A DNA stretch of 64,000 nt from Mucilaginibacter rigui (GCF_014773275.1 NZ_JACWMW010000001.1:124001-188000), one strand, 5' to 3'; positions 45,819-55,691 are shown, numbered from the stretch's first letter. Notes: generated by a model from the sequence alone, not told the origin. A program made the numbers and translations.

Positions 45819-45826
45819 TACCTTTG
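45819..45826 (+). promoter_or_regulatory. Putative -7 box (TACCTTTG), near-leaderless
   Basis: This is an exact TAnnTTTG match only five bases before the ATG at 45832. If used, the mRNA would have almost no 5' leader. Confidence 0.35.
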
Positions 45827-45831
45827 CACCA

Positions 45832-47553
45832 ATGCAGGCAACCACAGTAAATAGTACTACTCAATCAAATAAACCTATATGGTACTTTGTTTTGTGCTGG
45901 ACGCTACTGAACGCTTTACAAGCCTACACCCTTGAGCTGCATGCCGACGAAGCCTATTATTGGATGTTTGCTCAAAAGCTGGATTGGGGATACTTTTACC
46001 ACCCGCCTATGGTGGCACTGTTCATCAAAATAGGCGATACCCTTTTTCATAACGAGTTTGGCCTGCGGTTGCTAACGGTGCTGGGCAACAGTGTGGCTAT
46101 TTACCTGCTTTGGCTTATTCTTAAAAAATACCAGGTTAGCGCCAAATGGTTTATGCTATTGGTATCGGGTATATTGGTTTTCCATGTATATGGCTTTACC
46201 AGCACGCCTGATTCGCCTTTGTTTATTTTCGCGGTGCTGTTTTATTATTTCTATCAAAAGTATGTTGATGAGGATAGTTGGCTAACGGCGTTTATTATAG
46301 GTATAATAGTAGCTTGCCTGCTTTACAGTAAATATCACGGGGTGCTGCTTGTTGGGCTCACACTTTTGTCAAACCTTAAACTATTTACCCGGAAAAGCTT
46401 TTACCTGGCTATAATAACAGGTTTAATATGTTACACGCCACATATATTATGGCAAATGCACCGGGGCTTCCCGGCAGTTAATTACCAGCTTTTTGAGCGC
46501 CCGTCGGCTTTTGGATATAATGTTTCCATGAGCATTACATTTATAGCGGGGCAACTGCTGTTGGGCGGAGTATTAATCAGCTGGTACTTGTTTTACCGTG
46601 GCTTTACTACAAAAATAACCGATGTTTTTACCCGTGGTTTAATGTTCAATGCAATCGGTACGTTCGCGTTTTTCTTGCTTAATACCTTTAAAGTAAATGT
46701 GCAGCCACATTATACACTTATTGCCTTTGTGCCGTTAATAAGCCTTACGTTGATTAGTTTTCAAAAACAGGGCTTTAACGTTAAGTGGTTTTATAATTTA
46801 GCTATTGCCAATATTGCCATCATCTTAATATTAAGGTTTACTATAATGGCTGGTTTGCCGGTGGTAAAAAAGGTGGAAGCTTTGAAAAGCTATTTTGGTT
46901 TTCATGAATGGGCAAATCTGGTGCATCAAAAGGCAGGCAATGCTTTTGTGGTGATGGACGAAGGTTTTCAGAACCCGTCAAAATACAGTTACTACACCCG
47001 GAGCCTTAAGGGTTTTGCCTACGATTCGCGCTATTACGGGCGTACTATGTTTGATATGTGGCCCATGGAGGATAGCATGCAACATCAGCGTGTTTACCTT
47101 TTGTTAAAGAACCAGGTACCCGGTTATACCACCGATAGCATTAAATGCGATGCCGGCACCTGGTATGGTGGCTGGGTTTACGATGCGCGCACCTACCAAA
47201 AAATAGCTATTGAAACCGGTAAAACTAAAATTAAAGCCAGCCCCGGGCAAAAAATCGAATTTGACCTTGCGATAACCAACCCTTATCCATTTGCTGTTAA
47301 TTTTACCAACGCCGGGTACAAGCATCCGGTATGTTTAGAGGCCTGCTTTTTTGAGTATGTTACGCCGGTAAGTGTACAAAGAGCCGATAGTACTTTTAAC
47401 AAAATAGTTTTACAAAAAGGGCAAAATATACGCTACATAATGACGGTAACAGCACCCATGCAAAAAGGTACTTTCGACCTGTTTTTTTCGTTACGTACTG
47501 AGCCGTTTGTAGGTAGTAAAAACAGCGGCATCATAAAATTTACAGTTGAATAA
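45832..47553 (+). CDS. GT39-like (ArnT/PMT type) membrane glycosyltransferase
   Basis: This encodes 573 residues. After a short N-terminus come about ten membrane helices. The first periplasmic loop has LHADEAYYWMFAQKLDWGYF with the acidic pair (Asp39, Glu40) expected for GT39 enzymes, followed by YHPPMVALFIKIGDTLF. The C-terminal 180 residues are a soluble periplasmic beta-rich domain. Such enzymes move a sugar from polyprenyl phosphate to lipid A, protein or glycan. The acceptor cannot be read. The next gene starts 14 bases downstream. Confidence 0.88.
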   Translation: MQATTVNSTTQSNKPIWYFVLCWTLLNALQAYTLELHADEAYYWMFAQKLDWGYFYHPPMVALFIKIGDTLFHNEFGLRLLTVLGNSVAIYLLWLILKKYQVSAKWFMLLVSGILVFHVYGFTSTPDSPLFIFAVLFYYFYQKYVDEDSWLTAFIIGIIVACLLYSKYHGVLLVGLTLLSNLKLFTRKSFYLAIITGLICYTPHILWQMHRGFPAVNYQLFERPSAFGYNVSMSITFIAGQLLLGGVLISWYLFYRGFTTKITDVFTRGLMFNAIGTFAFFLLNTFKVNVQPHYTLIAFVPLISLTLISFQKQGFNVKWFYNLAIANIAIILILRFTIMAGLPVVKKVEALKSYFGFHEWANLVHQKAGNAFVVMDEGFQNPSKYSYYTRSLKGFAYDSRYYGRTMFDMWPMEDSMQHQRVYLLLKNQVPGYTTDSIKCDAGTWYGGWVYDARTYQKIAIETGKTKIKASPGQKIEFDLAITNPYPFAVNFTNAGYKHPVCLEACFFEYVTPVSVQRADSTFNKIVLQKGQNIRYIMTVTAPMQKGTFDLFFSLRTEPFVGSKNSGIIKFTVE

Positions 47554-47567
47554 TAACGCAATACAGC

Positions 47568-48590
47568 ATGATAAAAAAGATCTACCTATTTCTACTAATC
47601 ACTATTTTAGCGACAGGCGCGGTAAAAGCGCAAAACGTCGATTTCCATTTAAACGGAATGAGCTTTTTTGATAACCGCGAATACAAGGAATTTGTAACCC
47701 GGTCGCGCACTTATTCGGGTGTGCGCGTTACAGCCGATGTTGGCTTTAATATAGATAGCAACAACCACTTTATTTTTGGCGCCAACGCCCTGCACGAGTT
47801 TGGCGGTAACCCATTTTTTTTACGTGTAAACCCTATTGCTTATTATAGTTTTACAGGTAAAAACTGGTTATTTAACGCCGGTGCTTTCAGCCGCGAAGGT
47901 TTATTGACCGATTACCCGCGTGCTATGCTGAATGATACCCTGCGTTATTACCGCCCCAATGTAGAAGGTTTGCTAACGCGATTTAAAAATAGCCACTTTA
48001 CCGAAACCGTTTGGATTGATTGGGTAAGCCGCCAAACCGATGTAGATAGAGAACAGTTCCTGTTCGGGTTTTCGGGTAAGTACCAGCCATCGGTAAGCGG
48101 GCCGTTTTACGTGTCGCATTATTTCTTTTTACTGCATGATGCAGGCCCCGCAATTGCCATCCCTAACGATCATATCCGCGATAACGGTGCAGCGCAGATC
48201 AGGCTTGGGGCCAACTTAAGCCACAAAACCTTTCTTGATTCGTTAAGTTTTGAAGCAGGCGGTATGCTATCGTTAGAACGCAGCAGGGGGATTGACGGCT
48301 GGCAAAAACCCAAAGGTTTTGTGGCCAGTGCCTATGCAAGCTATAAACGTTTTGCCCTGAATGATGAATTTTACAAAGGCGATGGTCATCATATTGCTTT
48401 TGGTGATGCCTACTATCAGTATAAAACCTATAACAGGCTTGATATTATTTACACCCCATTTATAGCAAAAGGTTTAAAAGGGCAGTTTGTACTTAGTCTG
48501 CACAATACTCCGGGCCATTTCAGCAACCAGGAGGCTTTCAGGTTAACGTATGATATTGGCAGAAAAAATTTGGTGAAGTTTAAGGATTAG
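47568..48590 (+). CDS. Outer-membrane beta-barrel protein of unknown function
   Basis: This encodes 340 residues. The signal peptide ends VKAQ (about residue 22). The body is built of alternating strands with aromatic girdles (HFIFGANALHEFGGNPFFL, FYVSHYFFLLHDAG, AFGDAYYQYKTYNRLDIIY), fitting a porin-like barrel of 12-16 strands. No family is named. It is probably co-transcribed with the GT39 gene, which suggests a linked envelope function. Confidence 0.72.
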   Translation: MIKKIYLFLLITILATGAVKAQNVDFHLNGMSFFDNREYKEFVTRSRTYSGVRVTADVGFNIDSNNHFIFGANALHEFGGNPFFLRVNPIAYYSFTGKNWLFNAGAFSREGLLTDYPRAMLNDTLRYYRPNVEGLLTRFKNSHFTETVWIDWVSRQTDVDREQFLFGFSGKYQPSVSGPFYVSHYFFLLHDAGPAIAIPNDHIRDNGAAQIRLGANLSHKTFLDSLSFEAGGMLSLERSRGIDGWQKPKGFVASAYASYKRFALNDEFYKGDGHHIAFGDAYYQYKTYNRLDIIYTPFIAKGLKGQFVLSLHNTPGHFSNQEAFRLTYDIGRKNLVKFKD

Positions 48591-48607
48591 AAAATATTAT
48601 AAAACTT

Positions 48608-48688
48608 GTTATGCTGAATATAGTGAAGCATCTATTTGCCAGTTACATATAGCCGGTTAGATACTTCTCTATCGCTCAGGGATGACAA
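48608..48688. repeat. GTTATGCTGAA/ATCGCTCAGGGATGAC palindromic repeat
   Basis: An arm at 48608-48633 (to GAAGCATCT) pairs imperfectly with 48659-48688 (AGATACTTCTCTATCGCTCA and onward). It lies in the gap between two outer-membrane protein genes. Confidence 0.6.
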
Positions 48689-48743
48689 ACTTTTTTGCAG
48701 GTAAGCATAGTTTTTTATCTTCGCATCATACCATTATCCCCTT

Positions 48744-49457
48744 ATGAAAAAAACGCTGACATTACTTTTACTTATTACCATATTAACATCAGGCAAATTA
48801 TTTGCACAGGAGAACCGTTTTTCGGGCTGGGGAGCATTATTCCACACGCAAAAGTTTTCTGATAAATGGGGTATGTCGTTTGATGCGCAGTTCCGTTCGG
48901 CAACGCATTATGATTACCTTCAAAATATACTGTTGCGCCCATCGGTAAATTACTATTTCGATAAAAATAAGATGGCCGCTTTAGGCTATGCTTACATCGC
49001 TACCAATGGCAGGGCAGCAGGCGGGATTGAAACCTTTCGCCCCGAAAGCCGCATCTGGGAGCAACTCATCATTAATACAAAAATTGGTAAAACCAGTACG
49101 CTGCAACATCGCTTCAGGCTGGAGCAACGCTTTTTAGGTAATACCACAAACAGAACCGATCATTATTTTTCACAGCGCCTGCGTTACTTTGCCAGGGCGG
49201 TTGTGCCACTTAAAAAAACAGAAACGTTTAATAAAGGTGCTTTCGTAGGGTTACAAAATGAGGTGTTCGCCAATGTTCAGAATAATAATAAGGTTAATAA
49301 ACACTTTTTCGATCAAAACCGTGCTTATGTAGCCTTGGGTTACCGCCTGCATAAAAAGGCCGATGTAGAGTTTGGTTACCTAAACCAGTACATCAAACAA
49401 ACCGAAACCTACGTAATTAACCATGTTTTGCAGGCGGCTATTTATACCAGGTTTTAA
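48744..49457 (+). CDS. DUF2490 outer-membrane protein
   Basis: This encodes 237 residues. A signal peptide of 21 residues (KLFAQ) is followed by strands typical of DUF2490: SGWGALFHTQKFSDKWGMSF, YLQNILLRPSVNYYF, AALGYAY, QHRFRLEQRFLG and FSQRLRYFARAVVPL, ending in ALGYRLHKKADVEFGYLNQY and a C-terminal aromatic-Arg-Phe. It is probably a beta-barrel. The role is unknown. Confidence 0.85.
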   Translation: MKKTLTLLLLITILTSGKLFAQENRFSGWGALFHTQKFSDKWGMSFDAQFRSATHYDYLQNILLRPSVNYYFDKNKMAALGYAYIATNGRAAGGIETFRPESRIWEQLIINTKIGKTSTLQHRFRLEQRFLGNTTNRTDHYFSQRLRYFARAVVPLKKTETFNKGAFVGLQNEVFANVQNNNKVNKHFFDQNRAYVALGYRLHKKADVEFGYLNQYIKQTETYVINHVLQAAIYTRF

Positions 49458-49507
49458 CTGTTCAAAATAAGCGGGTATCATAAACGTTAAAGTTTATATC
49501 TTGCATT

Positions 49508-50428
49508 ATGCCCACACTCAGTAATGATCAGCATATACGGCAACTGGCTAATCTGGAACTGCTTGCCAGGCAGGTTGTTGAGGGTTTTATAACCGGCCTG
49601 CATCAAAGTCCGTTTCATGGCTTTTCTGTTGAATTTGCCGAGCACAGGCTGTATAACAACGGCGAATCCGTCAAAAATATCGATTGGAAACTGCTTGCCC
49701 GCACCGATAAGCTTTTTGTAAAACAGTTTGAAGAGGAAACCAACCTGCGCTGTTTTTTATTGTTGGATACTTCATCGTCCATGAATTTCCCGGCAGAGGG
49801 GGCAAACAAGCTACAGTTTTCGATATATGCAATCGCCTCGCTCATGTACCTGTTCAAAAAACAGCGGGACGCATTCGGGCTTTGCCTTTTTTCGGATAAG
49901 ATGGACTGGATGAGTCCGGCGCGTTCAACTTCAACACATTTGTTTCGCCTGTATGCCGAATTGGAGAAGGCTTACGACCATCCTAAACAAAATACCTCAA
50001 CCAATATAACCCAGGTGCTGCACCACGTTGCCGGCGAGATCCATCAACGGTCGATGGTGATCATTTTTAGCGATATGCTGGAGAATAGCCTCAATCCTGA
50101 AAAAACGCAGCAGCTTTTCGCGGCTATACAACACCTAAAGTATAAAAAGCATGAGGTGATCATTTTTAACGTTACCAGCAAACAAAAAGAGCAGGATTTT
50201 AATTTTGATAACCGCCCGCATCATTTTGTTGATATAGAGACGGGTACTGAAGTACGCGTGCATCCAAACAAAATTCGCGACAGCTACCAAGCAGCTTTGA
50301 AAGATTATCGCCACCAACTTAAACTGAAATGCGCCCAGCACCATATCCAGTTAGTAGATGCCGACATTGAGCAGGGGTATAACGAGATCCTGAAAACCTA
50401 CCTTATCAAAAGAAACAGTATGATTTAA
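49508..50428 (+). CDS. DUF58 domain protein (VWA-like)
   Basis: This encodes 306 residues. The family signature SPFHGFSVEFAEHRLYNNGE corresponds to the DUF58 'G.G.EF...R.Y..GD..R.IDW' block, with NIDWKLLARTDKLFVKQFEEE. A von Willebrand A-like fold has DTSSSMNFP as a MIDAS-like DxSxS. DUF58 proteins usually sit with MoxR ATPases and larger VWA proteins; none is nearby, so this one is isolated. There is no signal peptide or membrane helix. Confidence 0.88.
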   Translation: MPTLSNDQHIRQLANLELLARQVVEGFITGLHQSPFHGFSVEFAEHRLYNNGESVKNIDWKLLARTDKLFVKQFEEETNLRCFLLLDTSSSMNFPAEGANKLQFSIYAIASLMYLFKKQRDAFGLCLFSDKMDWMSPARSTSTHLFRLYAELEKAYDHPKQNTSTNITQVLHHVAGEIHQRSMVIIFSDMLENSLNPEKTQQLFAAIQHLKYKKHEVIIFNVTSKQKEQDFNFDNRPHHFVDIETGTEVRVHPNKIRDSYQAALKDYRHQLKLKCAQHHIQLVDADIEQGYNEILKTYLIKRNSMI

Positions 50429-50606
50429 TACCGGCATGCATATCGGTCTGAAATTTGTGCTTAAACCATCAACTGTTAAATAAATCAAATTTAAAACAAC
50501 GTGTTTACGTATATAATGTAATATTTACAGATAATATCAAGCTTTGTGAAATTGCGCAAATCAATTTAGCGGGCATGGTGTTATTGAATAAACGCATCTA
50601 TTTAGT

Positions 50607-52076
50607 ATGAGACTTTCTGTAGAACGAAAACCAATAAGAGTAAATCCCGATCCGAAGCGTGTAATAGCAAGATTTTTCTTTAATGGAAATGACAGGGCAA
50701 AAGAGGTTCTGCAGCGCGTAATGGGTATCTCAGAAGATACCGCTTTCGGCATTGTATCGCCATTGCTCCAGGAATATTCTAAACGCCACCGTAATATAAC
50801 CCGGGTGCTTAACCGCCATTGCAGTAAGCTTAAACCGCTTATTGCCGAACTGGGGGTAGATTTTGATACGCTTACCGTATACCGTAAACTATTAATAGGC
50901 TCGTACTTTACGCACGAGTATTCTATCGAATCGGCAGCGTTCTTTAACCCTTCTATTGTGGAAGACCCTGACCAAACCGAAATGGAAGACGGGCAGAAAC
51001 GGGTTATCATTAGCTTTAGGGCAGTAGGCGAAGGGCATATCAGCTCTATCACTTTTCGCAGGGCGATGATTGATAAGGATAACAAGATAACCGTTTTACC
51101 GGCCGGCAGTTATATTGATGAGGCCGAAATTGTACGAAATGCGGTTTACAATAAGAAACTGTTTTTAGAAAAAGCCGCTATTACCCAGATCAACATCAGT
51201 GTGTTGCACGAACTGGAAGATAAGCTTGATCATCATTTTGAATACTCTAACCTGCGCCGTATTATTCTCGACTCGCAAAAGCTGCAGGAGGATGATATGG
51301 TGCGCCTGGAGTATGATAAGGTACTGTGGCTGGCCGATTCGTACTACGAGATCGTTTTCTCGCTGGATACCGATATCTCCGACAGAGTGATCTTCCCGAT
51401 ATCAGAGTACGAGCGTAAGGGTATTGAAGACGCTCGCTTTGTTAAGTTTATTAATGAGGATGGTACTTACGTCTACTATGCTACCTACACCGCGTATGAT
51501 GGTTCGCTGATTATGCCGAAGCTGCTGCAAACCAGCGATTTTTATAATTTTAAGATAATGCCTTTATACGGGGCTGGTGCGCAGAACAAGAACCTGGCGC
51601 TGTTCCCCCGTAAAATAAACGGGAAATACGCCATGATATCGCGGATAGATGGGTGCAACAATTACATCATGTACTCTGATAAGATAAATATCTGGGAAAA
51701 ACCCGATCTGTTGCAAACACCAAAATTTACCTGGGAATTTGTACAGATAGGTAACTGTGGCTCGCCGATAGAAACCCGTGACGGATGGATAGTAATAACC
51801 CATGGCGTAGGCCCAATGCGCCGTTATGTGCTGGGTGCAAGCTTGCTGAAACTGGACGACCCAACCGTAGAGATAGGTCGACTTAAAGAGCCTTTATTGG
51901 TGCCTAACAGCGATGAGCGTGAAGGTTATGTACCCAACGTATTGTACTCGTGCGGGTCTATGATCCATAATAATAAACTCATTATTCCTTACGGTATCTC
52001 CGATTCATCAACATCATTTGCTGAAGTTGACCTTGATGAGCTGCTTGCTAAGTTTAAGGAAGACGGGATAGATTAG
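50607..52076 (+). CDS. GH130 family glycoside phosphorylase
   Basis: This encodes 489 residues. The C-terminal five-bladed propeller (about 105-480) has GH130 marks: GIEDARFVKF with the candidate catalytic Asp, then NKNLALFPRKINGKYAMISR and the GNCGSPIET and REGYVPNVLYSCG segments. GH130 enzymes phosphorolyse or hydrolyse beta-mannosides. An N-terminal helical extension of about 100 residues (KEVLQRVMGISEDTAFGIVS) is longer than in minimal enzymes. There is no signal peptide. It converges on two glycosyltransferase genes, which suggests a glycan made and recycled in the cytoplasm. Confidence 0.88.
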   Translation: MRLSVERKPIRVNPDPKRVIARFFFNGNDRAKEVLQRVMGISEDTAFGIVSPLLQEYSKRHRNITRVLNRHCSKLKPLIAELGVDFDTLTVYRKLLIGSYFTHEYSIESAAFFNPSIVEDPDQTEMEDGQKRVIISFRAVGEGHISSITFRRAMIDKDNKITVLPAGSYIDEAEIVRNAVYNKKLFLEKAAITQINISVLHELEDKLDHHFEYSNLRRIILDSQKLQEDDMVRLEYDKVLWLADSYYEIVFSLDTDISDRVIFPISEYERKGIEDARFVKFINEDGTYVYYATYTAYDGSLIMPKLLQTSDFYNFKIMPLYGAGAQNKNLALFPRKINGKYAMISRIDGCNNYIMYSDKINIWEKPDLLQTPKFTWEFVQIGNCGSPIETRDGWIVITHGVGPMRRYVLGASLLKLDDPTVEIGRLKEPLLVPNSDEREGYVPNVLYSCGSMIHNNKLIIPYGISDSSTSFAEVDLDELLAKFKEDGID

Positions 52077-52158
52077 CGCTTTTTAAGGTGCCGGTGTATA
52101 TAGGTTAAAAACGGCATTAAAACGACTTATAACGCCCCTCAAACGGCCTTAGTATTTT

Positions 52159-52222
52159 CAAGGTGTTCACGTTCACGCAAATTTGCGACCGTGAACACTC
52201 TTATCTGTCTTATAATCAGCGA
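52159..52222. repeat. GTTCAC/GTGAAC repeat, family C (copy 2)
   Basis: GTGTTCACGTTCACGC pairs with GCGACCGTGAACAC. A TAATCAGCG motif follows, as in copy 1 near 14610. Just upstream (about 52118-52149), an AAAACGACTTATAACGCCCC stretch resembles one at about 14667-14700. The 334-base gap 52077-52410 holds only this and the following hairpin. Confidence 0.5.
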
Positions 52223-52323
52223 TTTTTGTTTTTAGGACTTTATAAATGTTTAATTATCAGGCTATTGTAATTGAATTCGCTTTTATTGGGGGCATCTTAC
52301 TCCTTAACTGTATTCACCATGGT

Positions 52324-52398
52324 TACAAAAAAACACAGGGTGCACAAAGATGATAATCAATCTTTGCGCACCCTGTGACTCTTAGTGTTTTTTGTGGT
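52324..52398 (-). terminator. Long hairpin, probable terminator of the GT4 operon and repeat
   Basis: An 18-base stem with one mismatch (52334-52351 with 52360-52377) has an 8-base loop. It is extended by A-rich and T-rich flanks (CAAAAAAACAC and GTGTTTTTTGTG). It lies 12 bases after the stop of the glycosyltransferase gene on the minus strand. Confidence 0.7.
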
Positions 52399-52410
52399 TA
52401 AGGTTCTAAC

Positions 52411-53415
52411 TTACCCCAATATCTGCTGATACAACTTAAAATAATCCTCTGTCATTTTCTCCTTAGAGAATTGGGAATTAGCCCATTCGCGGCAATCGGC
52501 ACGGTTTATAGAACCAAGCTGATCTATCACATCAACAGCTTCATCAACCGTATTCACTAAAAAACCTGTTTTTTCATGCCTGATCAATTCCGGCATCGAA
52601 CCCTTGTTGAATGCGATAACGGGTGTGCCGCACAGCATAGATTCGGCTACGCTCATACCAAAAGGTTCAGCAAAATTTATGGGATGCAGCAGGGCAAGGG
52701 CATTGCCCAAAAGTTCGTTTCGCTTATCCGGGCCGGCGGGGCCAATGTACCGGATCTGTTCATTAAGCTGTGGCTCTACTTTTTCTTTAAAGTAGTTCTC
52801 ATCCTGGATGATGCCTGCTATTATTAGCCTTTTTTTAGCTTTTTTAGCTATTTCGATGGCTTCAACCGGGCCTTTATCATGGTGGATACGCCCGAAGTAT
52901 AACAGGTAATCCTGCGGTTGTTCGGTAAACTTAAAATCTTTGGTATCCAACCCATTATAAACTGTGGCAATATATTCAAGTTCGGCGCTGCGGTCTGCAT
53001 TGCTGATGGATACATAATGCCCGCGCGAATTGTACTTTTTATAAACCGGTATAATGCGTGGCGATGAAAAACCATGTATAGTGGTTATCATGGGCGTATC
53101 AATAAGCCCGGAATAAGTAAGCGGCAAAAAATCAAAGTTGTTGTGGATGATATCAAAATCGCCGGCCTGTTCCATCAGGTTGCTGATGTGCAGGCATTCC
53201 AGCACTTTGGCATCCTGAGACCGGTCTTCTTCGTAACCTTGTGCACAAACAGCTTTTAACTTGCCTTCGGTGATAGAATCGCCCGTGGCAAAAAGGGTTA
53301 CATTAATACCAAGCTTTATCAGGCCTTCGGCGATGTTTGATGCTACCTGTTCCCACGGCCCGTAGTGCCTGGGCGGCGTGCGCCAGGCAACAGGGGCTAA
53401 TATAGCTGCTTTCAT
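52411..53415 (-). CDS. GT4 family glycosyltransferase
   Basis: This encodes 334 residues from the ATG at 53415, which overlaps the upstream stop as TAATG; a GTG six bases earlier is possible. The GT-B fold has an N-terminal GPWEQVASNIAEGLIKLG. The C-terminal nucleotide-sugar domain has LLYFGRIHHDKGPVEAIEIA and AEPFGMSVAESMLCGTPVIAF with the EX7E motif, then GFLVNTVDEAVDVI. It transfers a sugar from a nucleotide donor to an unknown acceptor in the cytoplasm. It is translationally coupled to the larger glycosyltransferase upstream. Confidence 0.9.
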   Translation of the reverse strand: MKAAILAPVAWRTPPRHYGPWEQVASNIAEGLIKLGINVTLFATGDSITEGKLKAVCAQGYEEDRSQDAKVLECLHISNLMEQAGDFDIIHNNFDFLPLTYSGLIDTPMITTIHGFSSPRIIPVYKKYNSRGHYVSISNADRSAELEYIATVYNGLDTKDFKFTEQPQDYLLYFGRIHHDKGPVEAIEIAKKAKKRLIIAGIIQDENYFKEKVEPQLNEQIRYIGPAGPDKRNELLGNALALLHPINFAEPFGMSVAESMLCGTPVIAFNKGSMPELIRHEKTGFLVNTVDEAVDVIDQLGSINRADCREWANSQFSKEKMTEDYFKLYQQILG

Positions 53416-55691
53416 TAACACACTTTAACCTGTGTTTCCATTTTGTTGTATTCGTACTCCAGCTCAAAAGCTTTTAATACCGTTAAGTGCGATATCAGGT
53501 ACGCCAGTGTACTTTCGGCGCCCTGGTTACGGTTGATGCCTGTTGGCAGCAAACCATCGCAGCAGCCCTTGGTTTCATGGTCATACAATGGTGCGCGCAG
53601 GGTGTTCTCGCCCAGGAACCACTTATAGCTCAGGAACATTTTTTCGATATACTGCGGCTTACGGAAGATCTGGTACGCCTGGAAATGCATCAGCACCATA
53701 GCCATTGTTTCAATAGCCTGCTGATCAAACGTAGGGAACTTACCGCCACGGTAATACCAGCCATCGTTACCCACCGGGCTTAAATATCCATTAGATAGGG
53801 TAAGCTTGTCCAGGAAGGCCATTGTTTTTAAGGCAATATCCTTAGCTTTTTGGTTACCTGTTATCTCGCAAGAGTGTAGCAGCGCAAGCGGAAGAATAGC
53901 GTTATCATAGGTCATGCTTTCTTCAAACCATTCCCAATCGTCAGACCGGGTGTTTTCGTAAGCATCTATTAAAGGCTGGGTTAAACGCACCAGTTCGGCA
54001 ACCATACCTTCATCTGTAGGGTAGGCCTGCAGGTACAAAGCAATACCAATAATGGTATTGGCCTGGCCGCGTATATGTTTTAAGGCTTTAAAGTGCGGGT
54101 ACGATTTGTGGAATATCTCCATCGCAAATTCGCGGTACGAATTACTTGCCGCGCAACTAATTAAGTGCCCTAATGCCCAGATGGTACGGCCGAAGGAATC
54201 TTCAGAACCCACCTCATCCAGATACTGGCGGCTAAAGCTTAAGAAGTTACGGAAGTTACCGTCCTCCGTTTGCATGTAGTGGATGTAACTCAGGTATATG
54301 GGCAATAATTTAAATGCTTCATTGCTCCCGCTTCGTTGATAAGCCATTAAGGCCATGATGAGTGCGCGTGAGTTATCATCCAGGCAATAACCTTCTTTTA
54401 AGTTTGGAATGCCATATTTAGCGTGCTGAACGATGCCGGTATCATCAGTTAAACGCAAAACGTGCGTAAGGCTGAATTTTGGTAATATCTCAGGGTCAAC
54501 AATGCTGTTTTTTAATATTTTGTCGCTAAAGTCATGCGTTGCAGCAGCTTCCTGTGCTATTTTAATAAATTCGGCACCGGTTGCAGGCCAGCGTAAATGC
54601 AGGCCATATTCGTAAGCGTTATCTTTTAATTCTTTAAGTACTTTGTCATTATCTAACAGTTCGTTAACTATATCTGCAAGCATGTCGGCATTCTTAAAGT
54701 CGAACAAACGGCCGCGGCCATCAGCCAGCAATTCGGTTGCATGCCAGTATGGTGTTGATACCACAGCAGCACCCGCGCCTACGGCGTATGATAGGGTACC
54801 GCTGGTAATTTGCGCCTCGTTAAGGTATGGTGTAACATACACTTCGGCGGCAGTAAGGTAATCTATCAGCTCATCCTCGGCTACAAACTTATTAATGAAT
54901 GATAAATGCTGCGAAACTTTTAATTGAGCGGCCAGGCTTTTTAAATGGTCGCGATATTCTTCGCCCGAGTTTTTGATAACGCCGGGGTGGGTATTACCAA
55001 GCACTACGTACATCACATCGGGATGTTTCTCTACAATTTTTGGCAGGGCTTTTACAACGGTTTCTAAACCTTTGTTGCGGCTTAGTAAACCAAAAGTTAA
55101 TAGCACACGGCGGTTTTTAAACTGGCTTAAGCTTTTAACCGGGTTAACCTCAGGCGCTTCCAGATCGGGTACGCCATGTTCTATAATTTGAATTTTGTCT
55201 TCAGGGATATCATATATAGTGGTCAGGAATTCAACTGCGCGTTTGCTCATCACTATAATTTTTGACGATTGCTCGGCAATTTCGCGGATAATGATACGCT
55301 GAACGTAGCTGGGATCTTTTAATATGGTGTGGAGTATTGATATCAGAGGTTTCTCTAAACGGTTTATCAAGGGTAAGATATATATACCGCTTTCGCCGCC
55401 GTAAATACCAAATTCATGCTCCAGTATAACCGCATCGGCAGTGCTGGTATTGATGTAATTGGCTGCACGTATATAGTCCTTTTGATGATTTTGACGAATA
55501 ACGTATTTAACGTCGGCCGGGTATTCATATTCCTGTATGTTCTCCGAATCGTTAAGCGCTACAACAAAGCCGCCATCGAGTGAGCTTTTCCTTTCGGGGA
55601 AATTGGCATTGATGGCATTCATTAAATTAAAATTGAAAGTTGCAATACCGCATTCGCGGGGCGGAAAGGTTGATATATATGCGATTTTCAT
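53415..55691 (-). CDS. GT4 glycosyltransferase fused to an all-helical (alpha/alpha barrel-like) domain
   Basis: This encodes 758 residues. Residues 1-395 are a GT-B glycosyltransferase (ISTFPPRECGIATFNFNL at the N-terminus, LLTFGLLSRNKGLETVVKAL, GTLSYAVGAGAAVVSTPYWH). Residues about 400-758 are helical with aromatic/acidic patches (LKEGYCLDDNSRALIMALMA, DDWEWFEESMTYDNAILPLAL, SPVGNDGWYYRGGKFPTFDQ), the style of six-hairpin glycosidase or epimerase barrels. A transferase and a probable glycan-processing or binding domain are thus one polypeptide. The downstream GT4 gene overlaps by one base. The substrate is unknown; the opposing GH130 gene hints at mannosides. Confidence 0.85.
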   Translation of the reverse strand: MKIAYISTFPPRECGIATFNFNLMNAINANFPERKSSLDGGFVVALNDSENIQEYEYPADVKYVIRQNHQKDYIRAANYINTSTADAVILEHEFGIYGGESGIYILPLINRLEKPLISILHTILKDPSYVQRIIIREIAEQSSKIIVMSKRAVEFLTTIYDIPEDKIQIIEHGVPDLEAPEVNPVKSLSQFKNRRVLLTFGLLSRNKGLETVVKALPKIVEKHPDVMYVVLGNTHPGVIKNSGEEYRDHLKSLAAQLKVSQHLSFINKFVAEDELIDYLTAAEVYVTPYLNEAQITSGTLSYAVGAGAAVVSTPYWHATELLADGRGRLFDFKNADMLADIVNELLDNDKVLKELKDNAYEYGLHLRWPATGAEFIKIAQEAAATHDFSDKILKNSIVDPEILPKFSLTHVLRLTDDTGIVQHAKYGIPNLKEGYCLDDNSRALIMALMAYQRSGSNEAFKLLPIYLSYIHYMQTEDGNFRNFLSFSRQYLDEVGSEDSFGRTIWALGHLISCAASNSYREFAMEIFHKSYPHFKALKHIRGQANTIIGIALYLQAYPTDEGMVAELVRLTQPLIDAYENTRSDDWEWFEESMTYDNAILPLALLHSCEITGNQKAKDIALKTMAFLDKLTLSNGYLSPVGNDGWYYRGGKFPTFDQQAIETMAMVLMHFQAYQIFRKPQYIEKMFLSYKWFLGENTLRAPLYDHETKGCCDGLLPTGINRNQGAESTLAYLISHLTVLKAFELEYEYNKMETQVKVC

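Noticed and set aside
50561..51085. 174-codon minus-strand frame
   Set aside because: Antisense to the well-supported GH130 gene; serine/leucine-rich shadow.
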